The translations under genes were made by a program, and so were the position numbers. Below, in pieces: positions 11,719 through 22,663 of a DNA stretch of 64,000 bases; positions within the stretch are counted from its first letter, which is position 1, and the number at the start of each line of letters is the position of its first letter. Location: assembly GCF_949628215.1 (NCBI RefSeq), contig NC_134276.1, positions 217,206,610-217,270,609 on the forward strand, in the 5' to 3' direction. Source of the DNA: Phalacrocorax aristotelis (Eukaryota > Chordata > Aves > Suliformes > Phalacrocoracidae). Under the pieces are notes generated by a model. The model did no database searches. It was not told the origin of the DNA and saw nothing but the letters and a program-made list of their open reading frames with translations.

Positions 11719-14700
11719 CTAAAACGAGAAAAGAGGATCCAAAATTAGGGCTGCAGCTCAGAGGGCGGCTGATCTTCCTGCAGAGCACAGGCCTCCCAGG
11801 AGGGTGACGCCTGGCATCGCCCCCACTGTGATTGCAAGCCTGGCTCTGCTGACAAGCGCTCGATCTCCCATGGCACCCAGGCCCAAGGAGGGCACTGCAG
11901 GGCCACAGACGTGCTCTCTCAAGGCTCATCCTCATGGAGTTAGAACTGTTGTGACTAAAACTTGTTGCTTTGGGGGAGTCAGAAAGGCTTCAAGACAACA
12001 AGCGCCTAATCAAAAATATACGATGACGATATTTGACCTTGGAAAAGCAGATGTACAGAACAATAAAGATAAGGAACTGCAGAGCAAACACTAAACCAGA
12101 ACAGACGATCCCTCAAGGACAATATATAAGTAATCTCAGAACTGAGTCTGCGCAAAAGCAAACTAGAGGACACAGTGAGGAAGAGTATATCCTTCATCCA
12201 GATACCCCTGACAACTACCAGGAGACACCAACAGGCATGTGCAAAGGACATTTGCATATGATAATGAGTTATTGGGAAATAATAAATATGTATATCTTTT
12301 CTTGGAAAACTAATGAATATGTATGTAGAGCTTGTATAAATTATGCAACTAGCTCTGCGCGGGGAGTGATCCCCTGTGCGTCCAGCGCTGCAATAAAGAA
12401 CACCTGCTTAACGGTCGTTCAGACTATCGAGTCCTGATTTCGACTTTTCACAGCCATGGCATCAATCCCGATGCAATTCCCACCAGAAACAGTAAGCACG
12501 GCTGCAGCACGCTTCTCCCAGCTCCCTTCCTCACCTGCATCCCCCAAAGGCCAACGGTGCCCACTGGATCACCTGCTCTGATCCACCGAGGCTACCCAAG
12601 ACTTTCAGATTTCCCTCAGTGGCGTCATATTGAGCCTCAGAAACACTGTATATAGGAACAAAAGCGACTTCCAACACTTCTCTACCACTTCGTTTCTCCA
12701 TCTAAGGATTGCATTAATGCTTTTTGTGCAGCACTCTGCTGAGAGCTCCAGTAAAATTCGCCAAGGCCCTTCCAGACAGCCCCCAGTCTGCAGCCCGCAG
12801 CCTCGACGCCAGGTGTCGGTGCTCGTGCACGGACGCAGGGGCACATTGCTCTGGAAGCAGCCAGTCCTAACAAGCTGCTATTTCTATCCCCACAGCCTCT
12901 GCAATCCCCAGCCTCCAAGATCTGCATCCGTCCTGGATCTAGTCCCAAATTTAATGATACAAATCAAAAGGAAAAAAAAAATAGTATTAAAGCTGGCACA
13001 GTACTGTTACAACAGTCTGCGTTGAAAAGCAACTACATGTGACAGCTGGGTTGAGAGGGCAGTAAACTGGCAAGATATAAGGAATATTTATGGGCATGGA
13101 GGATTCAATCTCTTCAGCCAGCTCAGCTCCAGCCAGACCAGCACACTTCACTGCTCTGTAAGAACAGAGAGCGATGAATAACTTGGAGGAGAGACTGCTA
13201 AGGGGGAAGTCAGAGGGAGAAGGGGCTATAAGGTGCTCACCACACAAAGGATTGCAAAGCCTTTGTTCTTCACAGGGAAGAATTTTTTCTTTCTATATGG
13301 AAGAATTTTTTTTTTTTTTATGAGGGTGGTGAGACACTGGAGCAGGTTGCCCAGAGGACTACTGGATGCTCCATCACTGGAAGTGTTCAAGGCCTGGTTG
13401 GACAAAGCCCTGAGCAACCTGATCTAGTTGAAGATGTCCCTGCCCACGGCAGGGGGTTGGAACTAGATGGTCTTTAAAGGTCCCTTCCAACCTAAACTGT
13501 TCCATGATGTTTAGGACCATCTAGTGCAGCAGCAGTCTGCAAATGCTCGGGAAGGTCTGTGAATCACTCCTGTAAGGGTAACCAAGACAAAGATTGATTT
13601 AAAGCCACCCTCAAACCTCAGTCAAATGTCTCCTTCAAAATCAGACAGCCGGTGCTGCTAAAGTTTAACACGTTCCCTGCCCCAAACAAAATGAGTTTTT
13701 AGGTGGGCGATTTCCTCGACCTGACTTAATGCACCAAAGTATAAACACCGACGTTGACACGTGAGAAGGACCTGAATTCAGTGAGGGCACAATTTGAACC
13801 ATCTTCCCACGCTCATTCAGCCACAATTAAGCCGAGCTAGCCTATGGCCAGCTGGAGTACATCTGCCACCAAGAACTCTACACCCTCACAGGAAGATGAT
13901 CAGGGCTCTACAAATCGAACTGGACTGAGAACCACGACGTGGTGCAATGGAGTTAGCAGTCACTGAATTCCGGGGGCAGGGGATCGTATCACACTTACTT
14001 TCATAGTACTCAAAGCACTTCGCCGTGGGACTGCTGCTCCAGGTGTAATCCGACGGCTTCTTTCCTCGGTTGTCCCTTGCGTAAACATTTCCTCCGAATT
14101 CAATCAGCATCTCCACCAGATCCACGTTTTTCACTTTTGCTGCGTGGTGGAGGGCTGTCTCGTGAAGTTTAGCCGCGTTCACATTTGCCCCTGAGGCCAG
14201 AAAGGAAAACAAACCTGTTCGTGAAAGCCTCACTTGACCCAAACACAAGGAGTGGTTTGAGTGGAGAAACAAAATGCTGGTTAAAAAACACACGAGCAGC
14301 TAGAACGAGATCCAAACAAAACAGCACAAACAGGAAACCAAACCGCTGAACGAGTTCTCGGTGCTGGCAACGCATGAGTTTTCTCCCCTGGCTTTATGTT
14401 TTCCTTGCAGAGAAAGGATTGTAGTCCATGTTACTGGGTAAATAAGCTGCTGAGTGCGAAGTTCAGAATTGCTTCCTGAATCTGTGCTGTCCAAAGCCAG
14501 CAAAGAGCCATTCCCAGTCATCTCAATGGACTGCTCCCACGCAAGGCAAACAGTGACATCTTTGCTGCCAGAAATACCCCAGACCCACGAGATGTGGCAG
14601 CTCACTGTCAGGATCAACTTTTAGTTACAGATATTTTTGTGAAGGAAGTTTGGCTTTTATAAGCTGACAGCAAAAGGTCCTTCCAATCCCCCCCCACAAC

Positions 14701-17700
14701 TGCTTGCATTTTATCAACTGACCTGTTCAGCTGAGATGAACCTCACTAAATTCAAACAACTGAATTTTAGATGTGTGTAGCCACAACGAACTGCCCTTAT
14801 AATTAACAGGGAGAAACAGGCATTTCTGGGGAATCAATTAATGGGTGCCCATAACAGGGAAGCAGAGCGGCTGGAAACAAACTAGCTTAGGTGTGTAATT
14901 TTTAGACAACTAATTTTCAGTGAAACAAATCCCTGGGACAAATCTCCTGGTAAGCACAGGCAAAGGCAAGAAATCCAACCTCAAAGTCCCCCAAAGTCAG
15001 CAGCAAGAAAACTAGGATGTGAAAACCTGGAGCACAAAACATGGACTTGAACATCTAGCAAACTCATCTGGGCATAACACTAACCGTATCTCCCTGAGAC
15101 AAGAAGTGACTTCATCTCTGGCTTTCTCTACAACATCAAACCCTAACATCTCTCCCTAACGCCCATCCAAAACCATACAACTGTGCTACCAAAGCTGAAC
15201 GCGTGCCCACCAGCTGATACCATTTTTGGGAAGAAGTTGTTGAAATTTTGCTCTAGGGGGCTGAAAAGTTCTGAATTTTATTAAAATAAGAGAATGGGAA
15301 TCTCACTGGGAACATCCCGAACTAGACACTGACAGGCATACGCTGAAAAGATGCGTAAGCATTAACCTTTGCTCAGGTAAAGGCAAAACCTTTCACCTTT
15401 GCCATCTATATTATGCTGTGAATGATTAAGCTCTTCGACAAGAACGCTGCTGCAGAGCAAGGGAAATGCTGCGCAGACACCACCGTCTCCTGCTCACCCA
15501 GAAGCAAAGCCTGTGGCTGCCATACCTGCCTTGAGCAGCAACTTTGCACAGTCCAGATGCTCCCTGGCACAGGCCACATGTAGGGGCGTCCCGAAATGGC
15601 AGTCGTGAGCCTCCAAGTTTGCACCGACGTCGATGAGGAGTTGCACGCACTCTGAGCTACCTTTAGAAAGGAAAGATCCGAGACAAAGGAAAGAACCCAG
15701 CTCAAACGGGAGCATAGGGCGTGCTGAGATCAGCTTGACCCACAAACAGCCTGTTTAATATTTGGGGTGACGGCTGCAAAATAGGAATGCTTGTGAGCCA
15801 ACACAATACACTGCAGGATTGAGGGCACAAGAAATAGAGTCACATCTGCACGGCACTGAGCTAAAGCTAACAGGTCTCGTAGGGAGGCAGGTCAAGGAAA
15901 CCTGGATTCAAGGGTTCGTACGACATCGCCTGTCCATCGTGGAGCTGGTGGTATTGCTGATCCTGCCCTGGGTGGATTAGATCACTTTCAAGACCACTCC
16001 AGCTTTACTTTTCCCAATGCTAATAATACAACTTAACAGAAAGCAGGCGGTCATCATCAACAAGCCTTAGGAAAAAGGCTTAAAACGGAAAAGCTAAGCA
16101 AGAGCTTACAACTACCTATTTAAGTAACTACCTCTTTGTCAAAAATGCTGTCTCCCACAGCCTTCATAGCTGAAGGAAAACCCTGTCCAGGAGAGCATAA
16201 AAAAAAAGCAGTGAAGGGGAGGAGAGAGGAGGTATTACATCTTACAAAGAGGAAACCGAGGCACAAAACAATGAAGAGATCTGGTCACGGTCACCTAACG
16301 GCGACATTGCCGCTCTCACATCCTGGCTTTCCTGCTCTGCATTCGTGTGAGTGTAAGTTCAGGGATGGAATTACACTCAAACCCCCTTCTGCTGCTCCCC
16401 CCGCCTCTGCTGCTGCCACAGCCACGCCCGATGCTTGCTCTTGCTCCGTAACCCAGATCCAAACATCCAGGAGAGGCTTGAGTAGAGGACAGGGGGAGCA
16501 GAGAGCGGCTGGCAGGTGCCAGCTGGAACATTATTTTGGCTCCTGCAGTTTTCTCTTACCCCCTGGACAGACCGTCCAGCTGGAAAAGGCTGAGGGAGGG
16601 ACAAGGAGCAGTACAGACAGCGATGCTGCCCAACAGTCCCTGGCACTTTCTTCCCACCTGACAGCTTCATCCATCAGCTCTGGACAACCAGGAGTGGTCT
16701 CGGGCAGGACCACCTGATTAAGATGGTCTTGTGTCTCAATGGAACAATTTATCCCATCTCAACTTGAATCAGAGGGAAAGGATGCGAACTCCCCTCTGCT
16801 CGCAAGAGCAAAGCTACTGGTTTGGCTCAAGGTTTTCTAATAGAGCATCGAGAAGTTGGTGCTTTATCTGCCTAACAGCTTATCCCGTGTCTGTCATGTG
16901 GGATTAAAAGCACCCAACACAAGGGATGGCTTTATTCATCGGATACTGCAGTGCTTTGCTTTCCAAGGGAGCTGTGCTCACATAAGGCTGAGATATTTAC
17001 AAGCTGTAATGGTCTGATGAGCAACAACCGCTTACGGTCAATTTAAGATACTCAGCAGCTGCTTTTCTTGGTTTTTTTTTTCCCGAACTGCAAATAGCCG
17101 TGCAAAGACAAGACCATGCGGGCTTACCATTCATGCAGGCTTCGTGGAGAGGAGACGCTGTGTAAAGGGGAGGGTTCACCTTGGCGCCATGGGACAGCAG
17201 CAATTTCACACACTCTATGCTACCCGAGGCACAGGCGTCGCAGAGCGGGGTGCTGCCGTCGATATTCCTGGCATCCACCTTCAAGGTAGCAAAAAAAAAT
17301 TTAAGTACCTGCAGGCTGCTGTGTGACAGTACCCTCTTGCCTATGTTTTCACTTCTTTTAACCCTAGAAATAGTCTGGGCTCAGGACAGAGTTGGTAGCT
17401 ACAGCCAGCAACCTGGCTTGTGCTGTTCCCACCGCTCTCAAGGCACAGACGTACATTAATGTCACAAGTTTAGGCTGTTATTTCCATCATTATATTTTTC
17501 TACTGCTTTCCTGCAGAAGGTCACAAACGTTGAGGCTGAGTAACACAACAATTCCTCATCTGCTTTAGCGCAAAGCCCGGCTTCACCAGCGGACTCAGCC
17601 TAGCTGGCTGACTTTGCGCTGAGAAGGACCCCGGAGCATGCACGTGCTCCACTTCACCGGCTTTGCTCTGAGGACAGCTGTCTTCAGCGTGTGAGATGTC

Positions 17701-20700
17701 ACAAGCTTCCCCTCTGGAAGCCACATGCCCCCTGCTCCCCTTCTGGCCCCTTGACTCAACCCAGCTAGCTTTAGATACTTGAGTCATCTAAATTAGATTT
17801 CTAGCCACCCCGGGCTCAGTTGATAGTGAGGAGAGAGGGGGAGAGACAGAGAAATGCTCCAGGCAGTTTTTTAAGTCCTCATCAAGATCAAACACCCTCT
17901 GAGGAGGCCTGTCATCCTCTGCTGACTGTCAAGAAATCCCAGGGTGATGAAGAAGAGCCTAGAGCTACACAGGGAGAATCCAGATCCCAGAAATAACTGC
18001 AGACATCCAGATGATGTTCCCAGCTGGGTCAGTCCCAAATACGCACCTGGGCCCCTGCAGCCAGCAGGAGCTTGACACACTGTGTTTGTCCTCGCAGGCT
18101 CGCCTCGTGCAACGGGGTGATAGAGTCATAGGTGACGGCGTTGACGCAGGCGCCGCTCTCTATCAGCTGCTGCAGCTGCAGGATCTCTCCCTGCCTGGCT
18201 GCTTCATGAACTGGCGTTCGATCAGCCCAGAAGCCTGGAGAGGAAAGAATTAATAAATAAGTAAATAAAGAAAACCATATATGCAGAGCAAACGGGTCCC
18301 TGTGTTGGAGAAAAGCAGGCAGGGAACGTGGGCTGGCAGCTAGAAGAGAGAGATGAGAATGAGGAGCTTATTCCGCACCATGCCCTCACTCAGCACACGA
18401 TTTTAAATCGGGTGCTTCATGTTTGTGGGTTCCCTGTTGACTGCTGCCCTCTCAGGGACTGTCTGTAATGCTGGGTTCCCTTACAATTTCTGAAACACTT
18501 TGCTATACGTGGAAACTTTATCCAAGTACAAACCCCAGCAGCATCCATTAGGTCTAAATTCATCCCAGTGAGCTCTTAATTATTTAGCATTAGGAGTGCT
18601 GTCCCCCCCAGCTCCATCCAAAACCACTGCAAACGGCAGACCTCCAGAAAGCAACTCAGCCCACCCAAAAACTATCTTCTCAAAAAGTCAACGGAGATTC
18701 AATATCCAAGTTTCTAGTTTCAACTCCTTTGCTGAGCATCTACATCTACACGGGGCAAGTCTGGGCTCCACTTGCCAGCACTGACTGACAATATCATCTC
18801 CTTTCAGTTGTGTTTTGTTTTCAAGGTAGCAACGAGTAACAAACAGCCCCATGCGTTTTCATGCAACCTTCAGCAAGATAAACGCGTCCTCTCTGTAAAA
18901 ATAAGTGCCTTGGTACCCTGCAAAAGCAGGGCTTAGAGGAGCAGTATGGTGCTGTTCGCATAAAGGTCGACACTATAAACCATTGGCAAACCAGACCTTG
19001 TAGTTACAGCTCCTCCCCTTTGAATCTATCTCCATAAGACCCCCATTTCAAGGCAAGCACTGACAGAGCAGGAGAAAAAGGGTGATTTGCCTTGTTTTTA
19101 AAAAAATAACCACTTTGTCATGTAGTTCAGTTGGAGTGACCATCCCTCTCTCCATCCTCAAACGCAGCAATTATTTACCAGCATAAAGAAGTAAATGTCA
19201 AGACAAGCCAGTGGTTATGAAATATGGAGCAGACCCAAAGAATAACACAATGCTGAGGTGTATGGTGGGTTGAAATCACCCCTGAAAGGGAATCACCAGC
19301 ATTTTCACAGCACACCGTATATCCAGGCTTTTTTATTTGTTTGTTAGATCCTCATTCCCTTTGCCAATATCCCTGGGCAGAATGTTTTTGCTTTACTGGA
19401 GCTTCTCACAGCATATGTCAGGAGAAGCAAGAAGTCCAAATGAGGACAGAATCACAGAAGCATTACAATTGGAAAGACCTCTAGGATCATCAAGTCCAAC
19501 CACCAACCCAACACCCCCAGGCCTCCTAAACCAAGTCCCCAAGTGCCAAGTCTACATGGTGTTTGAACTCCGCCGGGGACGGTGACTCCCCCACCTCTCT
19601 GGGCAGCCTGTACCAGGGCCTGACCCCTCTGGCAGGGAAGACATTTTCCCTCATCTCCAACCTAAACCTCCCCTGACGCAGCTTGAGGCCGTTTCCTCTC
19701 GTCCCATCACTGGTGACTTGGGAGCAGAGACCAGCCCCCCCCTCACTCCAGCCCCTCTCAGGCAGCTGCAGAGAGCGAGAAGGGCTCCCCTCAGCCCCCT
19801 CTTCTCCAGGCTAAACCCCCCCAGCTCCCTCAGCCGCCCCCCAGCACACTTGTGCTCCAGACCCTGCCCCAGCCCCGCTGCCCTTCTCTGGACACGCTCC
19901 AGCCCCTCCAGGGCCTTCTTGTCCCGAGGGGCCCAAACCTGAGCCCAGCATTCGAGGTGGGGCCTCCCCAGGGCCGAGCACAGGGGCCCCATCCCTGCCC
20001 GGCTCCTGCTGGCCACACCAGGGCTGACACAAGCCCGGGGGCTGGTGGCCTCCTTGGCCACCTGGGCACTGCTGGCTCATGCCCAGCCGGCTGTCAGCCA
20101 GCACCCCCAGGGCCTTCTCCGCCGGGCACTTCCCAGCCCCTCTGCCCCAGGCCTGGAGCGTTGCCTGGGGTTGGTGTGACCCAAGGGCAGGACCCGGCAC
20201 TGGGCCTTGTTGAACCTCACACAACTGGCCTCAGCCCATGGATCCAGCCTGCCCAGGTCCCTCTGCAGAGCCTTCCTGCCCTCCAGCAGATCGACGCTCC
20301 CGCCCAGCTTGGTGTCACCTGCAAACTCACCGAGGGCGCACTCCATCCCCTCACCCAGATCATGGATAAAGACATTAAACAAGGCTGGCCCCAACACTGA
20401 GCCCTGGGGAGCCCCGCTCGTGACCGGCCGCCAACTGGATTTAGCTCTGATCACCACAACTCTCTGGGCTTGGCTACCAGCCGGGTTTTAGCCCAGCAAA
20501 GACTATGCCTGTCTAAGGATGGAGCCCTCAAATTGCCAGACAACTGAAGAGCATCACTTTGTCACCAACAGGACTGGGAAGAAGAACAAGGCCCAGCAGT
20601 ACTTCATTAAAGGAGTGTCGTGGTTCAGCCTCAGTCAGCAACTAAACACCACGCAGCCGCTCGCTCACTCCCCCCACCCCTGTGGGATGGGGGAGAGAAT

Positions 20701-22189
20701 GGGAAGAGCAAAAGCAGAAAAAAAAACTTGTGGGTTGAGATAAGAACAGTTTAATAATTTAAATAATACTTATGATAATGATAATATAATTAAAAGGAAA
20801 AGGAAAAAAAGGAAAAAACCCAAAACCACAACAATACAACTGCTCACTACCCGCCGACCGATGCTGCCTGCCTCCCCCAGCCAGCTCCTCCCCAGTTAAC
20901 ATACTGGGCATGACGTTACATGATACGGAATATCCCTGTGGCCAGTTTGGGTCAGCTCTCTTGGCTGTGCCCCCTCCCCTCCCGGCTCCTTGTGGCCCCA
21001 GCAGAGCCTGGGGAGCTGGGAAAGCCCTTGACTCGTACAAGCACTGCCCAGCAACAACCAGAACATCGGTGTGTTATCAGCATTGTTTTCATACTGAGCC
21101 CAAAGCACAGCACTGGGCCAGCTGCAGGGAAGAAAATTAACTCTATCCCAGCTAAAACCATGACAAGGCCTATCATATATTCCAAAAAAACCCCAAACTT
21201 CAAACTGCAGGCTCCTCAAATTTCTTCTCCCCTACTGCACAATTCCTTACGGGGCAGGCTCACGTGAGAGAGAACATCATCAGCCCCCACGGATGCGGCT
21301 CCATCCACATCCAGCCGGCCGCACCCGGGGTTATGGATCAGGAGGGAGACCACAGCCGTGGCCAGACCTCCTAAATCTGCCCATTCAAGACCCAGCCTCT
21401 GCCTTGCCAACAGAAGTGCAGCGCAGGGGAGCACGGCCAGTTTGTGACGCACCTAGAGAGCATCCCTACCAGGGGAACCAGCCAGGCAGCGCAGCCTTGT
21501 GCCCGCTACGGTCTTCGCTCCAGTGCATTCGCAGGGCAGGTTGCTGGGCTTGGCCTGACATTCCATCCCAGGGACACGATTTCTCAGTAGCTACATAAGC
21601 AGCTTTCCCACCTCCAGCCCCGAGGAGGTAACCCAGCGGGCAGCAGCTGGCGGGAGGCAGGGTTTGGGCCCTGTGGGGTGTTGCGTGGCTCCCACCCACA
21701 TCCATCTCCTTCCAAGGCGGGAGCCATCCCCTCTCCCCCAGGGCCCCAACACTGGCTCTTCAGATCACACATGCACATTAGTTCACGGGGAAAAAGGATA
21801 ATTCCCCTTGCCCAGAAGCATGGGGTCTCCCGGGAGCATCCACACGTTCCTTTTATCCCTTTCCTTTGGAGAGGCCACTCGGCCCCCAAAAACATCCTGC
21901 CCACCCCCCAAACCATCCATCCCACCCCCCAAACCATCCATCCCACCCCCCAAACCTTCCTGCCCACCCCCCAAACCATCCATCCCACCCCCCAAACCAT
22001 CCATCCCACCCCCCAAACCACCCTGCCCACCCCCCAAACCATCCATCCCACCCCCCAAACCCCAATGCTACCACCAGCCCTCTCCTCCCGGAGCAGCCAG
22101 ACCCTTCCCCTCCCTGCACCCCACGGCCGCGCCGCCCCCCACGCACTGATCTCGTCCAGCAGGGAGCTGCCCCTTGCGCGGTACTCCAT
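11591..22189 (-). CDS. ASB13: ASB13, ankyrin repeat and SOCS box protein 13 (complete, 6 coding exons)
   Basis: Coding exons on the minus strand, in transcript order, are 22189-22147, 18234-18047, 17278-17128, 15660-15526, 14190-13999 and 11718-11591. They sum to 837 bp, or 278 codons plus stop, the length I recall for human ASB13. Every junction is GT-AG and joins in frame. The protein has a short N-terminus (residues 1-20), six ankyrin repeats at about 21-50, 51-80, 84-113, 116-145, 149-178 and 181-210 (TPLHEA or TPLHVA starts, LLLAAGA-type helix ends), and a C-terminal SOCS box from about 236. The SOCS box shows an elongin-C BC box (LSQLCR) and a CUL5-box-like IPPRLIQYL, ending LSYN. In the family this is the substrate receptor of an elongin B/C-CUL5-RBX2 E3 ligase in cytosol and nucleus. 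The start codon has a strong context (GCCATGG) in a CpG island. Identity rests on remembered vertebrate ASB13 sequence and on the TASOR2 neighbour. No defect seen. Confidence 0.96.
11950..12452 (+). mobile_element. Probable ERV LTR in ASB13 intron 5
   Basis: The 3' side looks like an LTR R/U5 region: GCAATAAAGAACACCTGC at about 12389, then GAGTCCTGATTTCGAC and a CA end near 12450-12452. The 5' boundary is uncertain (a TG near 11948 is possible) and no target duplication could be matched. It lies antisense to ASB13. Confidence 0.5.
13258..13512 (+). mobile_element. CR1 LINE 3' fragment in ASB13 intron 5
   Basis: Sense CR1 sequence: GAGGGTGGTGAGACACTGGA, GGTTGCCCAGAGGA, then GGTCCCTTCCAACCTAAACT at the end. 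Short, 5'-truncated and diverged. Confidence 0.85.
13999..14190 (-). CDS. ASB13: ASB13 coding exon 5
   Basis: Encodes residues 173-236, with [18 protein letters not shown], the final ankyrin repeat and the linker [17 protein letters not shown]. The acceptor is CCTCAG; the donor is GAAA/GTAAGTG, splitting a lysine codon shared with exon 6. Confidence 0.96.
14191..15525. other. ASB13: ASB13 intron 4
   Basis: Between coding exons 5 and 4; GT-AG ends; no repeat recognised. Introns 3 (15661-17127) and 2 (17279-18046) are likewise plain. Confidence 0.8.
15526..15660 (-). CDS. ASB13: ASB13 coding exon 4
   Basis: Encodes residues 128-172, finishing repeat 4 ([19 protein letters not shown]) and most of repeat 5 ([18 protein letters not shown]). 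The acceptor is TCTAAAG; the donor is GCAG/GTATGG. Entry and exit both split a glycine codon (phase 1). Confidence 0.96.
17128..17278 (-). CDS. ASB13: ASB13 coding exon 3
   Basis: Encodes residues 78-127, including [19 protein letters not shown] (repeat 3) and the start of repeat 4 (SPLHEACMN). The acceptor is TTGAAG after a T-rich tract; the donor is ATG/GTAAGC. The exon ends inside a glycine codon. Confidence 0.96.
18047..18234 (-). CDS. ASB13: ASB13 coding exon 2
   Basis: Encodes residues 15-77, with ankyrin repeat 1 ([12 protein letters not shown]) and most of repeat 2 ([11 protein letters not shown]). The acceptor is CTCCAG before GCTTCTGG, completing the split serine codon; the donor is CAG/GTGCGT. 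It ends on a whole codon (phase 0). Confidence 0.95.
19447..20520 (-). mobile_element. CR1 LINE in ASB13 intron 1, RT end present
   Basis: The antisense 3' end is at 19447 (GAATCACAGAAGCATTACAA, CATCAAGTCCAACCACCAA). The minus strand at about 20080-20450 encodes RT-like [20 protein letters not shown] and a degenerate FADDTKL (seen as FAGDTKL). Sense to ASB13, 5'-truncated and not intact. Confidence 0.9.
20616..21165 (-). mobile_element. Solo LTR, TguLTR5-like, left copy in ASB13 intron 1
   Basis: The LTR starts TGTCATGGTTTTAGCTGGGA and ends CCACGACA in its own orientation, with AAACTGTTCTTATCTCA and an AT-rich tract before the end. It is one of three related LTRs in the window. I associate the family with TguLTR5 (ERVL-like in my memory). 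No coding interior is attached. The flanks AGGAG and AGGCC match only partly, so target-site duplication is uncertain. Fossil element of moderate age. Confidence 0.85.
21882..22066. repeat. 20-bp C-rich minisatellite at the start of ASB13 intron 1
   Basis: About nine units of CCACCCCCCAAACCATCCAT, some with CTTCCTG in place of CATCCAT. It begins about 80 bp inside intron 1. The ASB13 sense strand is G-rich (GGTTTGGGGGGTGG), so nascent RNA could form G-quadruplexes. Confidence 0.92.
22147..22189 (-). CDS. ASB13: ASB13 coding exon 1
   Basis: Encodes residues 1-14 ([14 protein letters not shown]) plus the first base of a split serine codon. The ATG at 22189 sits in GCCATGG; the donor is GTGCGT at 22146. 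The N-terminus differs from the mammalian one, as expected for the least conserved part of the family. It lies between the two inverted LTR-bearing repeats and beside a 20-bp minisatellite. Confidence 0.88.
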
Positions 22190-22307
22190 GGCCCGGGCCC
22201 ACCGGCTCCGGCAGCCTCGCGGCGGCCACGGGCTCCGGGCTCCGGGCTCCGGCCTCCTCCGCTCCGCCCCGCCCCGCCCCCGGGCTGCCGGTACCGGCCG
22301 CTGGGGC

Positions 22308-22323
22308 TGCCGGGAGTTGTAGT
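22308..22323 (-). promoter_or_regulatory. ZNF143/Staf-type site in the ASB13 promoter
   Basis: The minus strand reads ACTACAACTCCCGGCA. This matches the well-known ACTACAATTCCCAG-type element bound by ZNF143 (Staf) and THAP11 at many CpG-island promoters. It lies about 120 bp upstream of the ATG in the gene's own orientation, a typical position near the start site. Confidence 0.72.
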
Positions 22324-22360
22324 GCCCGGGCGGCGCGAGTGAGGCGGGGAACTGGGGGCA

Positions 22361-22459
22361 CTGCTGCGGGGCGGAGGGGGGACTGGGGTTTTGGGGGGAG
22401 GGGGTACTGGGGTCACCGGTTTTTTGGGGGAACGGATACTGGGGGAACTGGTTGGGGAG
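22361..22459. repeat. G-rich minisatellite, left part
   Basis: GGGGGTACTGGGG-type units lie upstream of ASB13. The same motif resumes at 23270, so the array was split by the LTR-bearing unit. Confidence 0.72.
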
Positions 22460-22663
22460 TGTCATGACCACGGCTGTGGTCTCCCTCCTGATCCATAACC
22501 CCGGGTGCGGCCGGCTGGATGTGGATGGAGCCGCATCCGTGGGGGCTGATGATGTTCTCTCTCACGTGAGCCTGCCCCGTAAGGAATTGTGCAGTAGGGG
22601 AGAAGGAATTTGAGGAGCCTGCAGTTTGAAGTTTGGGGGTTTTTTGGAATATATGATAGGCCT

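Larger units (their letters stand above)
22085..22360 (-). promoter_or_regulatory. ASB13: ASB13 CpG-island promoter
   Basis: GC- and CpG-rich DNA surrounds the ASB13 start codon. Clustered GC boxes (CCGCCCCGCCCC) lie at about 22263-22281. There is no clear TATA box, so a dispersed housekeeping-type start between about 22200 and 22330 is likely. A ZNF143-type site lies within it (separate entry). Confidence 0.75.

Noticed and set aside
12033-12437. 134-codon plus-strand frame within the intron 5 LTR
   Set aside because: Lies in LTR sequence, with no recognisable protein family.
16136-16717. 193-codon plus-strand frame in ASB13 intron 3
   Set aside because: No recognisable family, antisense to ASB13, and no splice or promoter support.
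20616-21165. Reading the left LTR region as a full provirus with the right LTR as its partner
   Set aside because: The LTRs are in opposite orientation, and the DNA between them is host promoter and exon with no retroviral genes.
21584-22471. 295-codon minus-strand frame over ASB13 exon 1, and plus-strand frames in the same place
   Set aside because: They translate the 20-bp minisatellite and GC-rich promoter. The ASB13 exon 1 frame with a good donor explains the only coding signal.
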